Shown one piece after another: positions 53,867-62,762 of a stretch of DNA of 64,000 nucleotides. Under the pieces are notes generated by a model. The model saw only the letters and a list, made by a program, of their open reading frames with translations, did no database searches and was not told the origin of the DNA. The stretch is from RYN-133 sp963754285 (lineage in GTDB: Bacteria; Actinomycetota; Actinomycetes; Mycobacteriales; Jatrophihabitantaceae). The stretch's first letter is position 1; every line of letters starts with the position of its first letter. Both the position numbers and the translations under genes were made by a program. The stretch is from positions 124,001-188,000 of the forward strand of contig CAVWFN010000002.1 in assembly GCA_963754285.1 (NCBI GenBank). The letters run 5' to 3'.

Positions 53867-53893
53867 CGCGGGCGGTGCTCGGCACCGCCCGCG
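53867..53893. terminator. bidirectional terminator after the DNA ligase
   Basis: A 12-bp stem (CGCGGGCGGTGC with GCACCGCCCGCG) and a 3-base loop, lying between the ligase stop at 53857 and the convergent stop at 53915. Confidence 0.8.
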
Positions 53894-53914
53894 AACACGA
53901 TCAGAGTGCGTACC

Positions 53915-54466
53915 TCAGCACTTCACCCGCGGGTTCCACATCGAGAACATCCCGGCCGGATTGGAGTACCAGACCCAGGCGTGCAGCGAGTAGAACGCAG
54001 GCAGGCCGTACCGATTGCCCGCCGGCGTGAAGTTGAACCGGTGCCCGAACAGCGACGGCCGGCTCGAATGCTTCGCATCCCACGCACTCTTGAGCACGAC
54101 GTACTCGAGCGCCGACAGCACGAGCTTGCCGTTCGCGTCGATGCGGTAGACGAGCGCCTCGGGCTGTCGCACACGCTCGGCGGGGTCGCCGACGAGCGCG
54201 CCCTTCACGAAGTGCACGCCCATGGCTCCCATGCCTTTCATCGCGATGCACGCGATGCCCTTCTTGTCGGTGAAGAAGCCGTAGCCGGCATTCTCGCCAC
54301 GCTGCAGGTTGTGGAACGCGCGGGTCGCGTTGCGGGCCGCGGTCACCGCGCTCGTGCCGTGCGCCCGTGTCGGAACGCTGGCGCCCGACATGGCGGACGC
54401 CGCGAGCGTGACCACCACACTTGCGGCAACGACGGCGACGCCGATGCGCGCCGCCCGGCCGATCAC
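53915..54466 (-). CDS. secreted protein of unknown function
   Basis: A 183-residue exported protein. The signal peptide is at 1-30. The mature part (VTAARNATRAFHNLQRGENAGYGFFTDKKG) is of a secreted family known from several actinobacteria, with no assigned function. A single Cys sits at the very C-terminus and another in GIACIAM. GTG 54466 has AGGAGGGG upstream and overlaps the DUF4242 stop (GTGA), so the two are coupled. Confidence 0.72.
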   Translation of the reverse strand: MIGRAARIGVAVVAASVVVTLAASAMSGASVPTRAHGTSAVTAARNATRAFHNLQRGENAGYGFFTDKKGIACIAMKGMGAMGVHFVKGALVGDPAERVRQPEALVYRIDANGKLVLSALEYVVLKSAWDAKHSSRPSLFGHRFNFTPAGNRYGLPAFYSLHAWVWYSNPAGMFSMWNPRVKC

Positions 54467-54714
54467 GACCCCTCCTGAACTTCGACGACCTGGTCGGCGA
54501 CCAGGCCGTGCGCCTCGCGGTGCACGGTCGACGCGGCTTCCGCGTCGGGTGCCTCGACCAGGCAGAAGACCTTGCCCTCTGACTCGTTCACCCAGTACCG
54601 CAGGTAGCTCACGTCGTACTTGCCCTGCGTCTGCAGGTCTGCCTGGTGCGCCTGCGCGACCGCGTCGACGGTCACCCCGTCGCCGAGGTTGTGCACGTCC
54701 ATATACAGCGGCAT
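54463..54714 (-). CDS. DUF4242 protein (SCO4226-like)
   Basis: An 83-residue ferredoxin-like-fold protein of DUF4242. The S. coelicolor homolog SCO4226 binds nickel. The pattern MPLYMDVHNL, a central YLRYWVNESEGKVFCLVEAP, and HREAHGLVADQVVEV are typical. The ATG has GAGGAG upstream. DUF4242 genes often occur near LuxR- or LAL-type regulators, as here, but no mechanism is known. Confidence 0.9.
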   Translation of the reverse strand: MPLYMDVHNLGDGVTVDAVAQAHQADLQTQGKYDVSYLRYWVNESEGKVFCLVEAPDAEAASTVHREAHGLVADQVVEVQEGS

Positions 54715-54811
54715 TTCGCTCTCCTCTCGTCGGATCGGACGCGGAGAAACGTAGGTCGCGCGGACGAGCGGTCACATGGGGATCAACCACCCATGTTTCG
54801 CCGCGCGCTAC

Positions 54812-57379
54812 CTAGGTAGTGCCGGACACCGCCACGGCTTCGCGGCGGCTGCTCACACCGAGCTTCGCCAGCACGGCCGACACGTGGTGATCGACCGTGC
54901 GGGCCGAGATGACCAGCTGCTGCGCAATCTGCTCGTTGGTCAGGTCGACGCGGAGCAGCTCCAACACCTCACGCTCGCGAGGGGTGAGCCCGTGCGGGTC
55001 GGCGCGGGTCTGGGCGCGTGCGCCGGCCGGGACGGAGCGCAGTCCGTGGTCGCGCATGCGCTGCCGGACGCGGCGAGCAGCCGGGGGACTCAGGCGCGAC
55101 AGCCGGGCAATCGCCTCACGCAGATCGGCTTCGTCGGAGGAGTCTCCGAGCGCGAGCGCGCCGTGGTAGCGCATGCCGAGGGCGTCCCACGCGCGAGCGG
55201 CACGACGCGGTGGTCCGGCGACCTGCACGCCGTACGGGCCGGACGGGATCGCGTCGGCGCGACCCGTTCCGAGCCGGCACTGCCAGGCGAGCAACGCGGC
55301 GGTCTCGCGCGCTTCGAGGTCGGTGACGCGATCGAGCGCCAGGGCGAACTCGGCGCGCGCGGTGTCGTCGTCGCCGCGTAGCCAGGCCGCCTCGCCGCAG
55401 GCGAGCAGCGCCCACGCGATGTACTGCGGTTCAGCCACGCCGAGGGCGACGGCGCGTGCTTCGTCGAGGAAGGTCTCCACGCCGGGATCGCCGCGCCGCG
55501 CCGTCACGAGGCCCGCTGTGATGAGTGAGGTGAGCCGGTTGATCGGTGAGGCCCGCGTCGCCAGCACCTCGTGCGCGCGCTCGAGCGCCTCGTCCCATCG
55601 CACGAGGTCGAGCAGTCCGAGCGCGTAATGGCCTCGCGCGCAATTGCCGAAAGTAGCGACGTCATGTTCTTCGCAGTAGGCCAGCGCTTCCCGGAAGAAC
55701 GGTTCGCTGTCGATGAGTCGGAAGTCTGCGCTGAGGTACTCGGCCAGGTTGGCGTAGCTCAGGCCGGCGAGCTGCTGCAGATCGTGGTCGAGAGCGAGCT
55801 CGAGTGCCTCACGCTGGGGAGTCTCGTAGTCACCCAGACGGCACGCCGCGAGATAGCCGAGACCGTTCAGCGCGGTGATGCGCAGGTCGTACAAGTCGAG
55901 CTGACGGGCGATCTCGGCACCACGCGCGATGTAATCCGCGATCTGCGCGGCGTCTTCGGTATCGGCGCCCCGCGCGTACAGGTGGCCCAGCTCGGCGGTC
56001 GTTCCGAGCGGCTCGAGCAACAGCCGCGCGCGGCGGCGAGCCGCCACCGAATCAGCGCCCCGACACAACCGCCACATCACCGAGGACAGTCGCGTCTCGG
56101 TGGCGCCCTCACGCAACGGGTTGCCGGCTTCGTGCCACAACACAACTGCTTCGTCCAGGGTTGTGGCCGCTTCCTCCCAGCGCTCGACCAGGGCCAGTTC
56201 GGCGGCGAACTCGTCCATCAGCGCGGCCCGCTCTGCGGCGAGCAGGCCGCTCGAGTGGCGCACCGCTCGCTCGAACTGGGCAGCCGCCTCGCGGTGCGAT
56301 GACAACGCGGCTGCGGCCCGTCCGGCCGGCACGGCGTGCTTCAGGACCGCGTCACGATCGCCGACGACGTCGGCGTGGAAAGCGAGCCGCGCGTCGTCAT
56401 CACATCCGGCGGCGACCAGCGCATCGAGCGCGGCCCGGTGCAGGACTGCGAGGCGGTGCGGGGCGACACCCGACTGCACGGCCTGGCGCGCGATCTCGTG
56501 CCGGAACCGAAGTTCATCACCGGCGGCCTCGACGATCCCGCACGTGAGCAATTCGGTCAGTGCCGCCTCAGGGACCGCACTTGCGGCAGTCAACACCGCG
56601 ATCGGAACCTGCTGACCGAGGACGGCTGCGTGCTCGAGCGCGTCGCGCGCGGCTGACCCGAGGCCGCCGGCGCGCGCGAGCACCAGATCGCGGGCCGAGG
56701 ACGGCACGCCGGACGTTGCTGCGGCCACCATCTCGGTGACGAAGAAGGGGCTCCCGCCGGTCAGCCGGAACAGCTCGTCAGGATCAAGCCCGCTGCCCAC
56801 CGCCAACGCACCGACCGCCGCCGATGACAACGGTCCCAGCGCGACGCGGCGGGTCGTGCGGTAGGTCGCGAGGTCACCGAGCGCGAGCCGCAACGGATCG
56901 TCCGCTCCCAACGCGTCGTCGCGAAACGTGACGACAACCAGAGTGTGCAGGCCCCGCACCCGCCTGCCGACGAAACGCAACATGTCGAAGGTTGCGTCGT
57001 CGGCCCAGTGCACGTCTTCGACGACCACCACGCGCAGGTCGGTGCTCGTCGCCAACCCGTCGAGGAGCGCGTCGAAGCGGGCATCCCGCGATGCCTGCGC
57101 CTCGCAGACTTCGCGCAGCCGGCCACCCGCCTGCGTGGCGATGTCGCCCAGCGGACCCAGCGCGCGCGGCGTCGAGAGACCGTCGCACGCGGCCCACCAC
57201 CACGTCGCGTCCGGGAGTTCGGCTTCGAGGCTCTCGACGAGCGTCGACTTGCCGATGCCGGCCTCGCCCGAGACGAGGACGAGCCGCCCGTCGCCCTGGC
57301 GCGCTTCTTCGGCGTAGCCGAGCAGCGCCGCGAGTTGGCTCTCGCGTTCGAGCACCTCACCGGGTCGCCCGCGTGGCAT
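54812..57379 (-). CDS. LAL-type (large ATP-binding) LuxR regulator
   Basis: An 855-residue regulator. The N-terminal AAA/STAND ATPase has Walker A GEAGIGKS near residue 41-48 and Walker B VVVVEDVHWAD. The middle (about 300-770) is a TPR-like helical repeat region, and the C-terminus is a LuxR helix-turn-helix (LTPREREVLELLRVDLTNEQIAQQL to the end). Walker motifs are intact. The ATG is 7 bases after CACAAT, consistent with a leaderless message. It is divergent from the MFS-isochorismatase operon with 100 bases between starts; it is a candidate regulator of that operon. Confidence 0.93.
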   Translation of the reverse strand: MPRGRPGEVLERESQLAALLGYAEEARQGDGRLVLVSGEAGIGKSTLVESLEAELPDATWWWAACDGLSTPRALGPLGDIATQAGGRLREVCEAQASRDARFDALLDGLATSTDLRVVVVEDVHWADDATFDMLRFVGRRVRGLHTLVVVTFRDDALGADDPLRLALGDLATYRTTRRVALGPLSSAAVGALAVGSGLDPDELFRLTGGSPFFVTEMVAAATSGVPSSARDLVLARAGGLGSAARDALEHAAVLGQQVPIAVLTAASAVPEAALTELLTCGIVEAAGDELRFRHEIARQAVQSGVAPHRLAVLHRAALDALVAAGCDDDARLAFHADVVGDRDAVLKHAVPAGRAAAALSSHREAAAQFERAVRHSSGLLAAERAALMDEFAAELALVERWEEAATTLDEAVVLWHEAGNPLREGATETRLSSVMWRLCRGADSVAARRRARLLLEPLGTTAELGHLYARGADTEDAAQIADYIARGAEIARQLDLYDLRITALNGLGYLAACRLGDYETPQREALELALDHDLQQLAGLSYANLAEYLSADFRLIDSEPFFREALAYCEEHDVATFGNCARGHYALGLLDLVRWDEALERAHEVLATRASPINRLTSLITAGLVTARRGDPGVETFLDEARAVALGVAEPQYIAWALLACGEAAWLRGDDDTARAEFALALDRVTDLEARETAALLAWQCRLGTGRADAIPSGPYGVQVAGPPRRAARAWDALGMRYHGALALGDSSDEADLREAIARLSRLSPPAARRVRQRMRDHGLRSVPAGARAQTRADPHGLTPREREVLELLRVDLTNEQIAQQLVISARTVDHHVSAVLAKLGVSSRREAVAVSGTT

Positions 57380-57479
57380 GGCAGCAATTGTGCTGCTTGT
57401 TTCCCATGCCGTCGAGGGTGCGATCGGGCACCGTAGCGCCGCATCGAGGCGTCTGATCAGGTTTGGCTACGTTCGAGCG

Positions 57480-58886
57480 GTGACGACCCCGACCCGCGCA
57501 GCTGCACAGTCGCAGTCGGGGCAGCGCTTTGATCGCAGACTGATCAGCCCGATGATCCTGGGCTCGATCCTGAACCCGATCAACTCCTCGATCATCGCGG
57601 TCTCGCTCGTCCCGATCGCCCGCGCCTTCGACGCGTCCACCGCACAGACGGCGTGGCTCGTCTCGGCGCTCTATCTCGCGACCGCCATCGGGCAGCCCGT
57701 GCTCGGTCGCCTCGTCGACCTGTTCGGACCGAAACGCGTGCTGCTCGCGGGCGCGGTTCTCACCGGCATCGCCGGCGGGATCGGCACGCTCGCGCCGAGC
57801 CTGGTCGTGCTCGTGATCGCGCGGATCATCCTCGGCTTCGGTACATGCGCCGGCTACCCGGCCTCGATGTTCTTGATCCGCGAGGAGTCGAAGCGCAAGG
57901 GGCTGGCCAGCCCGAGCGGCATCCTCGCGGTGCTTTCGGTGTCGAGCCAGACGATCGTGGTCATCGGCCCGAGCCTGGGCGGTCTGCTCATCGGCGTCGG
58001 CGGCTGGCGCGCGACCTTCGCCGTCAACATTCCGCTGGCGATCGCGAGCTTCGCGGTCGCCGCGGTGTTCTTGCCCCGATCAGCGCGGACAGAACGCGAA
58101 TCCCGTCCGCCGCTCGATATCGCCGGCATCGCACTGTTCGCGGCGATGCTCGTGTCGCTGCTGCTCGTCCTGATGAACCCCCACCCGACCTATTTGTCAC
58201 TGCTCGTGGTGACCGCGCTTGCGGCCGTCGGATTCGTGCTGCGCGAACTGCGCGCGCCCGACCCGTTCCTGGACGTGCGCGTGCTCGGCGGCAACCTGCC
58301 ACTGCTGGCCACGTTCGCCCGCGCACTGCTCGCGCAGACAGTCGCGTACGCGTTTCTCTACGGCTACACGCAGTGGGTCGAGGACGGGCGCGGGCTCAGC
58401 GCGACCGCCGCCGGCGTTCTGCTGATCCCCATGTCCGGTATGGCGATTCTGGTCTCGGCCACGACAGGACGCCATCCGCAGATCCGAGGCAAGCTGCTCG
58501 TCGGATCCGCGCTCCAACTGATCGGCTGCCTGCTGCTGCTCGTGCTCGGCGGCGACTCGGCGATCTGGCTGCTCGTCGTCGTCGCGATGGTGTTCGGCGT
58601 GCCGCAGGGATTGAACAACCTGGCCAACCAGAACGCCTTGTACTTCCAGGCCGAGCCGTCGCGGCTCGGTTCGTCGGCGGGCCTGTTGCGCACGTTCTCC
58701 TATCTCGGCGCGATCGTCGCCTCCGCGCTCAACGGCGCGTTCTTCGGCGCCACCGCCGACACCCCCGGACTGCACAAGATCGCCTGGGTGCTGACCGGTG
58801 CCGCGGCCTTGTTCCTCGTCCTCACCGTCGTCGACCGTTCGCTACGAACTGTGACCGCCCGTCCCCCCGAAGGAGAAACCGAATGA
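57480..58886 (+). CDS. MFS drug-efflux transporter (DHA2-like)
   Basis: A 468-residue major facilitator protein with about fourteen hydrophobic segments, in the DHA2 drug:H+ antiporter group. After a basic cytoplasmic N-terminus the first membrane segment is MILGSILNPINSSIIAVSLV. Motif A is LGRLVDLFGPKRVLL; a motif C-like stretch is GPSLGGLLIGVGGWR. TACGTT with 6 bases before GTG 57480 suggests a leaderless start. It is coupled to the following isochorismatase-like gene and divergent from the LAL regulator, which suggests regulated efflux. Confidence 0.9.
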   Translation: MTTPTRAAAQSQSGQRFDRRLISPMILGSILNPINSSIIAVSLVPIARAFDASTAQTAWLVSALYLATAIGQPVLGRLVDLFGPKRVLLAGAVLTGIAGGIGTLAPSLVVLVIARIILGFGTCAGYPASMFLIREESKRKGLASPSGILAVLSVSSQTIVVIGPSLGGLLIGVGGWRATFAVNIPLAIASFAVAAVFLPRSARTERESRPPLDIAGIALFAAMLVSLLLVLMNPHPTYLSLLVVTALAAVGFVLRELRAPDPFLDVRVLGGNLPLLATFARALLAQTVAYAFLYGYTQWVEDGRGLSATAAGVLLIPMSGMAILVSATTGRHPQIRGKLLVGSALQLIGCLLLLVLGGDSAIWLLVVVAMVFGVPQGLNNLANQNALYFQAEPSRLGSSAGLLRTFSYLGAIVASALNGAFFGATADTPGLHKIAWVLTGAAALFLVLTVVDRSLRTVTARPPEGETE

Positions 58887-59443
58887 CAGCCGACCGACCC
58901 GTCCTGCTCGTCATGGACTTCCAACGCGGCATCGTCGAGCGCCTCGGCAACGCCGACGTCCTCGCGGCCGCACGCCGCGCGGTGGACGCGGCCCGCGCGA
59001 AGTCGATCCCGGTGATGTTCGTCCGCGTTGCGTTCCGCGCGGGCTATCCGGAAGTTGCTGCCGGCAACGCGACGTTCGCGGCAACCGCGCAAGCCGGCGA
59101 CGCGATGACCCAGGATCACGAGGCCACTCAGATCCACGACGACCTCGACCCACTCCCGGGCGAGCCGATCGTCATCAAGCGCCGCGTCAGTGCGTTCAGC
59201 GGCAGCGACCTCGACGTGCTGCTGCGTGGTGCCGGAGCCGACTCGCTCGTGCTCGCCGGCATCGCCACCAGCGGGGTCGTGCTGTCGACGCTGCGACAGG
59301 CGGCCGATCTCGACTACGGGCTCACCGTGCTCGCCGACGCGTGCGCCGACCGCGACGAGGAGGTCCATCGGGTGCTCACCGGCAAGGTGTTCCCGCGCCA
59401 GGCGAGTGTCATGAGCACCGACGAGTGGGCGGCCTCGCTCTGA
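58883..59443 (+). CDS. isochorismatase-like hydrolase, no catalytic Cys
   Basis: A 186-residue protein of the isochorismatase / nicotinamidase fold. The catalytic Asp is in LLVMDFQRGI and Lys in VIKRRVSAF. The motif that usually carries the nucleophilic Cys (GxATxxCV) here reads AGIATSGVVLST, with no Cys. True isochorismatases such as PhzD/EntB also lack Cys at that position, so isochorismate-like activity, not a nicotinamidase, is the safer guess. It is coupled to the MFS gene (ATGA). Confidence 0.85.
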   Translation: MTADRPVLLVMDFQRGIVERLGNADVLAAARRAVDAARAKSIPVMFVRVAFRAGYPEVAAGNATFAATAQAGDAMTQDHEATQIHDDLDPLPGEPIVIKRRVSAFSGSDLDVLLRGAGADSLVLAGIATSGVVLSTLRQAADLDYGLTVLADACADRDEEVHRVLTGKVFPRQASVMSTDEWAASL

Positions 59444-59450
59444 CCCGTCG

Positions 59451-59663
59451 TCAGAGGGACAGGACGGGGAGCGGCAGCGAGCCGTGTTTGCGTTTGCGTC
59501 GGAGGGTGACTCGGCGGGTGCCGTCCATGTAGCGGACGACGCGGGCGAGTTCCCAACCCCCGTACTCGGCGTGCAAAGACAGTTGTGCCGCTGCGGTCAG
59601 CCGTCCGACATCGGCTGGGATCCGCAGCGGCGCGTACTCCCAATCGGGATCGTCGCCGTCCAT
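59451..59663 (-). CDS. DUF5703 small protein
   Basis: A 70-residue actinobacterial protein with the DUF5703 pattern DWEYAPLRIP, then SLHAEYGGWELARVV, ending in basic Arg/Lys-rich strands. Function unknown. The start ATG 59663 has TAATGG 6 bases before it. It ends 8 bases from the convergent isochorismatase stop. Confidence 0.82.
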   Translation of the reverse strand: MDGDDPDWEYAPLRIPADVGRLTAAAQLSLHAEYGGWELARVVRYMDGTRRVTLRRKRKHGSLPLPVLSL

Positions 59664-59719
59664 AACGACCCATTAGACACCCGGACGGTGAGCAGGGCGC
59701 CGCAAACGTTGCCGTTCGG

Positions 59720-60328
59720 TCAGTTGCCGCCGAAGCGCATCCGGAAATCGGCCAAGGCGAACGATGCCAACGGCCTGCGGCCCGCCAGGAAGGCCAGCGG
59801 CCCGCTCGGATCGGCCTCGAAGCGGCCGGCTGCCAGGGACACCGTTGCGGTCGAACGCACCGGACTCACCTTTGCGCGTCCGTCCAGCCGTTGGACGATC
59901 TTGAACCGGACCGGCAGCCGCAGCGGCAACGCGCGGCGCGGACGGACCGTGCCCTGCGCGAGCGGCCCGTCGGCGTCACGTGCCGCGAAGGTGTCGCGGT
60001 CGAACGCGAATGACGCCAGGCCCTTCGGGATGCCCCACAGCGCGCGTCCGCCATCACGCGACGCCTCGCTGTCGACCCAGATGTGCGTGATCGTCGGCAG
60101 CACCCGCAACCCGCGCCGCACCAGCACCGTCGTCATGAGCTCGCGGTAGCTGAGCACGCCGCCCGGCTCGTACGACACCCAGATCGCGCCGACGACCGCG
60201 CGGCCGCGTATGCGTACGAGCGAACATCCGGGCGGCAGTTCGACTTTCACTCCGTCGGACGGAATCAAGAACGCCGACGCGTAGAGCTGGCCGCGCAGGT
60301 GCCACGGCTCGGGGGGATAGGTGGTCAC
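59720..60328 (-). CDS. acetoacetate-decarboxylase-like protein
   Basis: A 202-residue protein of the acetoacetate decarboxylase superfamily: PEPWHLRGQLYASAFLIP at the start, ALWGIPKGLASFAFD in the middle. The family's catalytic Lys may be the Lys in that GIPKGLA segment. Many actinobacterial members are not decarboxylases. GTG 60328 overlaps the GMC oxidoreductase stop (GTGA), so it shares that transcript and possibly a catabolic role. Confidence 0.78.
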   Translation of the reverse strand: MTTYPPEPWHLRGQLYASAFLIPSDGVKVELPPGCSLVRIRGRAVVGAIWVSYEPGGVLSYRELMTTVLVRRGLRVLPTITHIWVDSEASRDGGRALWGIPKGLASFAFDRDTFAARDADGPLAQGTVRPRRALPLRLPVRFKIVQRLDGRAKVSPVRSTATVSLAAGRFEADPSGPLAFLAGRRPLASFALADFRMRFGGN

Positions 60329-62067
60329 TTGTCCGGGGTCCCAGCGGGAACGCGGAGTGTTCCTTGCGGAGCGTTCTCGTGGGGTGGTCGGATCACCGGG
60401 AGCCGCAACGCACCGGGTGCCGCCTCGGGCACGACCGGGTTCTTCGGCGCGACCGGCGCCACCCGCTCGTAGGCCGCACCGAGCGGCGGGCGCGGATCGG
60501 CCTCGCCGCGGTTGGGCCACAACGCCATGGCGCGTTCGGCCTGCGCGGTGATCGTCAGGGACGGGTTCACGCCGAGGTTCACCGACACGGTCGACCCGTC
60601 GACGATGTGCAGCCCGTCGTGCCCGAACGCGCGGTGATACCCGTCGACGACTCCGGACTGCGGTGAATCAGCGATCGTGCAGCCGCCGATGAGGTGTCCG
60701 GTCACCGGCATGTTGGCGAGGTCGCCGACACTGCCGCCGGGCACACCGTCGATCTTGTCGGCAACGCGGCGAGTCACGTCGTGTCCGGCGGGGATCCAGG
60801 TCGGGTTCGGCTCGCCGTCGCCCTGCGTGCTGGTGAGCACGCGCCGTCCGTACCAGCGCCGTTTCAGCGCGGTCGTGATCGAGTTGTCGAGACTCTGCAT
60901 GACCAGGACGACGATCGACTGCTCCGACCAGTGCCGCGGGTTGTGCAGCCACGCCAGGTCGCGGCGACGACGCCACATCTCGCGTACGCCGCCGATCCAG
61001 CGTGGGCCGCGCTGGTCACCGTCGACCAGCACCGCGCCCATCAGCGCGAGCAGGTTGCTGCCCTTGCCGTAACGCACCGGCTCGACGTGCGTGTGCTCGT
61101 CGGGGTGGAACGACGAGGTGATCGCAACGCCGCGGGTGTAGTCGACATCGTGCTTGCGCGTTCGTGCGGCGAGGACGGCCTCGGAGTTCGTGCGGGTGCG
61201 CCGGCCGATCTGCGACGAAAGCTGCGGCAGGGCGCCCTCTGCACGCATCGCGTGCAACATTTTTGCGGTGCCGAGCGCGCCGGCGGCGAACACGACCTGG
61301 TCTGCGGTGAAGCGTCGTGCCCCTTCGCGTCTGCGTCGTCCGTGCGCGCCGGTCGGGACGGTCTCGACCGCGTATCCGCCGGGGCGGCGACGCACCGTCG
61401 TGACGGTGGTCAACGCGCGGACGTCGGCGCCGGCCCGCTCGGCGAGGTACAGGTAGTTCTTGACCAGGGTGTTCTTCGCGTTGTGCCGGCAACCGGTCAT
61501 GCATTCGCCGCAGTCGATGCAGGTGCCGCGGGCGGGCCCGACGCCGCCGAAGTACGGATCCGGCGATGGCGCACCGAAGTGCACGCCGACATCGGCCGGA
61601 CGGAACGTATGGCCCAGGCCCATGTCGGTCGCCACCTCGCGCATCACGCGGTCGGCGGGCGAGGTGCGGGGATAGGTGGCGACGCCGAGCATGCGGCGCG
61701 CCTGGTCGTAGTACGGCGCCAACTCGTCGGCGCTCACGAGGGATTCGGCGAACACGTCGTCGCGCGGTTGGTAGAGCGTGTTCGCGTAGCCGAGCGAGCC
61801 GCCGCCGACACCTGCGCCGGTGAGCACGAGTGCTTGCCGCAGCGGAGTGATCCGGAAGATGCCGAAACAACCGAGCGCAGGCGCGAACAAGTAGTCGCGC
61901 ACGTGCCACGACGTCTTTGCGAACTCGTCGTCGGCGAAGCGTCGGCCGGCTTCGAGTACGACGACCGAGTAGCCCTTTTCGACCAGCCGTAGCGCGCTGA
62001 CGCTGCCGCCGAAGCCTGAGCCGATGACGACGATGTCGCAGTGCTCGGTCGCGGGCGCCGCGCTCAT
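60325..62067 (-). CDS. GMC-family oxidoreductase, cholesterol-oxidase-like
   Basis: A 580-residue FAD enzyme. The Rossmann motif VVIGSGFGGSVSALRLVEKG is near residues 13-32. A GMC signature contains LGYANTLYQPRDDVF. A Cys-rich segment GTCIDCGECMTGCRHNAKNT (near 155-175) resembles the Fe-S-like motif seen in mycobacterial ChoD-type proteins. The substrate-binding end has PVTGHLIGGCTIADSP. ATG 62067 overlaps the TetR stop. The neighbours (TetR, ADC-like, divergent monooxygenase) suggest a steroid- or alcohol-oxidising module, inferred from context. Confidence 0.88.
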   Translation of the reverse strand: MSAAPATEHCDIVVIGSGFGGSVSALRLVEKGYSVVVLEAGRRFADDEFAKTSWHVRDYLFAPALGCFGIFRITPLRQALVLTGAGVGGGSLGYANTLYQPRDDVFAESLVSADELAPYYDQARRMLGVATYPRTSPADRVMREVATDMGLGHTFRPADVGVHFGAPSPDPYFGGVGPARGTCIDCGECMTGCRHNAKNTLVKNYLYLAERAGADVRALTTVTTVRRRPGGYAVETVPTGAHGRRRREGARRFTADQVVFAAGALGTAKMLHAMRAEGALPQLSSQIGRRTRTNSEAVLAARTRKHDVDYTRGVAITSSFHPDEHTHVEPVRYGKGSNLLALMGAVLVDGDQRGPRWIGGVREMWRRRRDLAWLHNPRHWSEQSIVVLVMQSLDNSITTALKRRWYGRRVLTSTQGDGEPNPTWIPAGHDVTRRVADKIDGVPGGSVGDLANMPVTGHLIGGCTIADSPQSGVVDGYHRAFGHDGLHIVDGSTVSVNLGVNPSLTITAQAERAMALWPNRGEADPRPPLGAAYERVAPVAPKNPVVPEAAPGALRLPVIRPPHENAPQGTLRVPAGTPDK

Positions 62068-62711
62068 CGCGCTACCAACGCCGGCGCGAACATCGTCGCG
62101 AGCAGGCGGCGAGCGCGCCGCGACCGTTCGGGCGCGCTGACGTCGTAGAGCGCCAGACCGGCGTCCAGTCCGGGCTCGCACTGCGCGAGCGCGAGTTGGG
62201 GGAGCAGCAGGACGAGCATCGAAACCAGCGCGTCGATGTCGGCGTCGGCGGCGAGATCACCCGACTCGATCGCCGAGGCGAGCAGCGGACGCAACCCCTG
62301 TGCGTAGAGCCGGTGCACGGGCTCGCGAACCGCCTGGCGGATCTCGGGGTCGAGTTCCATCGTTGTCGCCGCGGTGACACCACGCTCGAGTGGGTGGGTG
62401 GCCATGTGGTGCATCCACACGTCGACGAGGTTGCCGAGATGATCGATGAATGCGACGCCGGCCGGAGCCGGCGTGAGGTAAGGCGCCATCGCCGCGTAGA
62501 TCTCCACCGACGTGTGTTCGGCAACATGGGCGAAGAAGTCGAACTTGTCGTCGAAGTACTGGAACAGCGAGCCCTTGGCCACGCCCGCCTCACGCGCGAT
62601 GACGTTGAGGCTGCCTGCGGAGTAGCCATGGGTGCCGAACTCGGCCATCGCGGCGCGCAGCACGCGCTCGCGGCGCCGCTCGTCCAAGTTGACCCACGTC
62701 GGTTTTGGCAT
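62064..62711 (-). CDS. TetR-family transcriptional regulator
   Basis: A 215-residue TetR regulator. The N-terminal helix-turn-helix covers about 10-58 (RERVLRAAMAEFGTHGYSAGSLNVIAREAG, recognition helix KGSLFQYFDDK). The rest is a helical ligand-binding domain. The start follows TAAGAT by 6 bases (leaderless), and a palindrome lies in the -35/-10 spacer, so autorepression is likely. It is the first gene of the operon with the GMC and ADC-like genes. Confidence 0.93.
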   Translation of the reverse strand: MPKPTWVNLDERRRERVLRAAMAEFGTHGYSAGSLNVIAREAGVAKGSLFQYFDDKFDFFAHVAEHTSVEIYAAMAPYLTPAPAGVAFIDHLGNLVDVWMHHMATHPLERGVTAATTMELDPEIRQAVREPVHRLYAQGLRPLLASAIESGDLAADADIDALVSMLVLLLPQLALAQCEPGLDAGLALYDVSAPERSRRARRLLATMFAPALVAR

Positions 62712-62721
62712 AGGGTCATCT

Positions 62722-62739
62722 TATGACCACCTGGTCATA
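62722..62739. promoter_or_regulatory. TetR operator between divergent genes
   Basis: TATGACCA-CC-TGGTCATA is a perfect 8-bp inverted repeat with a 2-base centre. On the minus strand a -35 (TTGCGG, complement of 62740-62745) and a -10 (TAAGAT, complement of 62718-62723) frame it with a 16-base spacer, so the palindrome fills the promoter of the TetR gene. Confidence 0.75.
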
Positions 62740-62762
62740 CCGCAAGCCGAGGAGATCACATC

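Noticed and set aside
62072..62719. A second TetR-sized frame on the minus strand
   Set aside because: It lacks TetR features; the frame at 62064-62711 has the helix-turn-helix.
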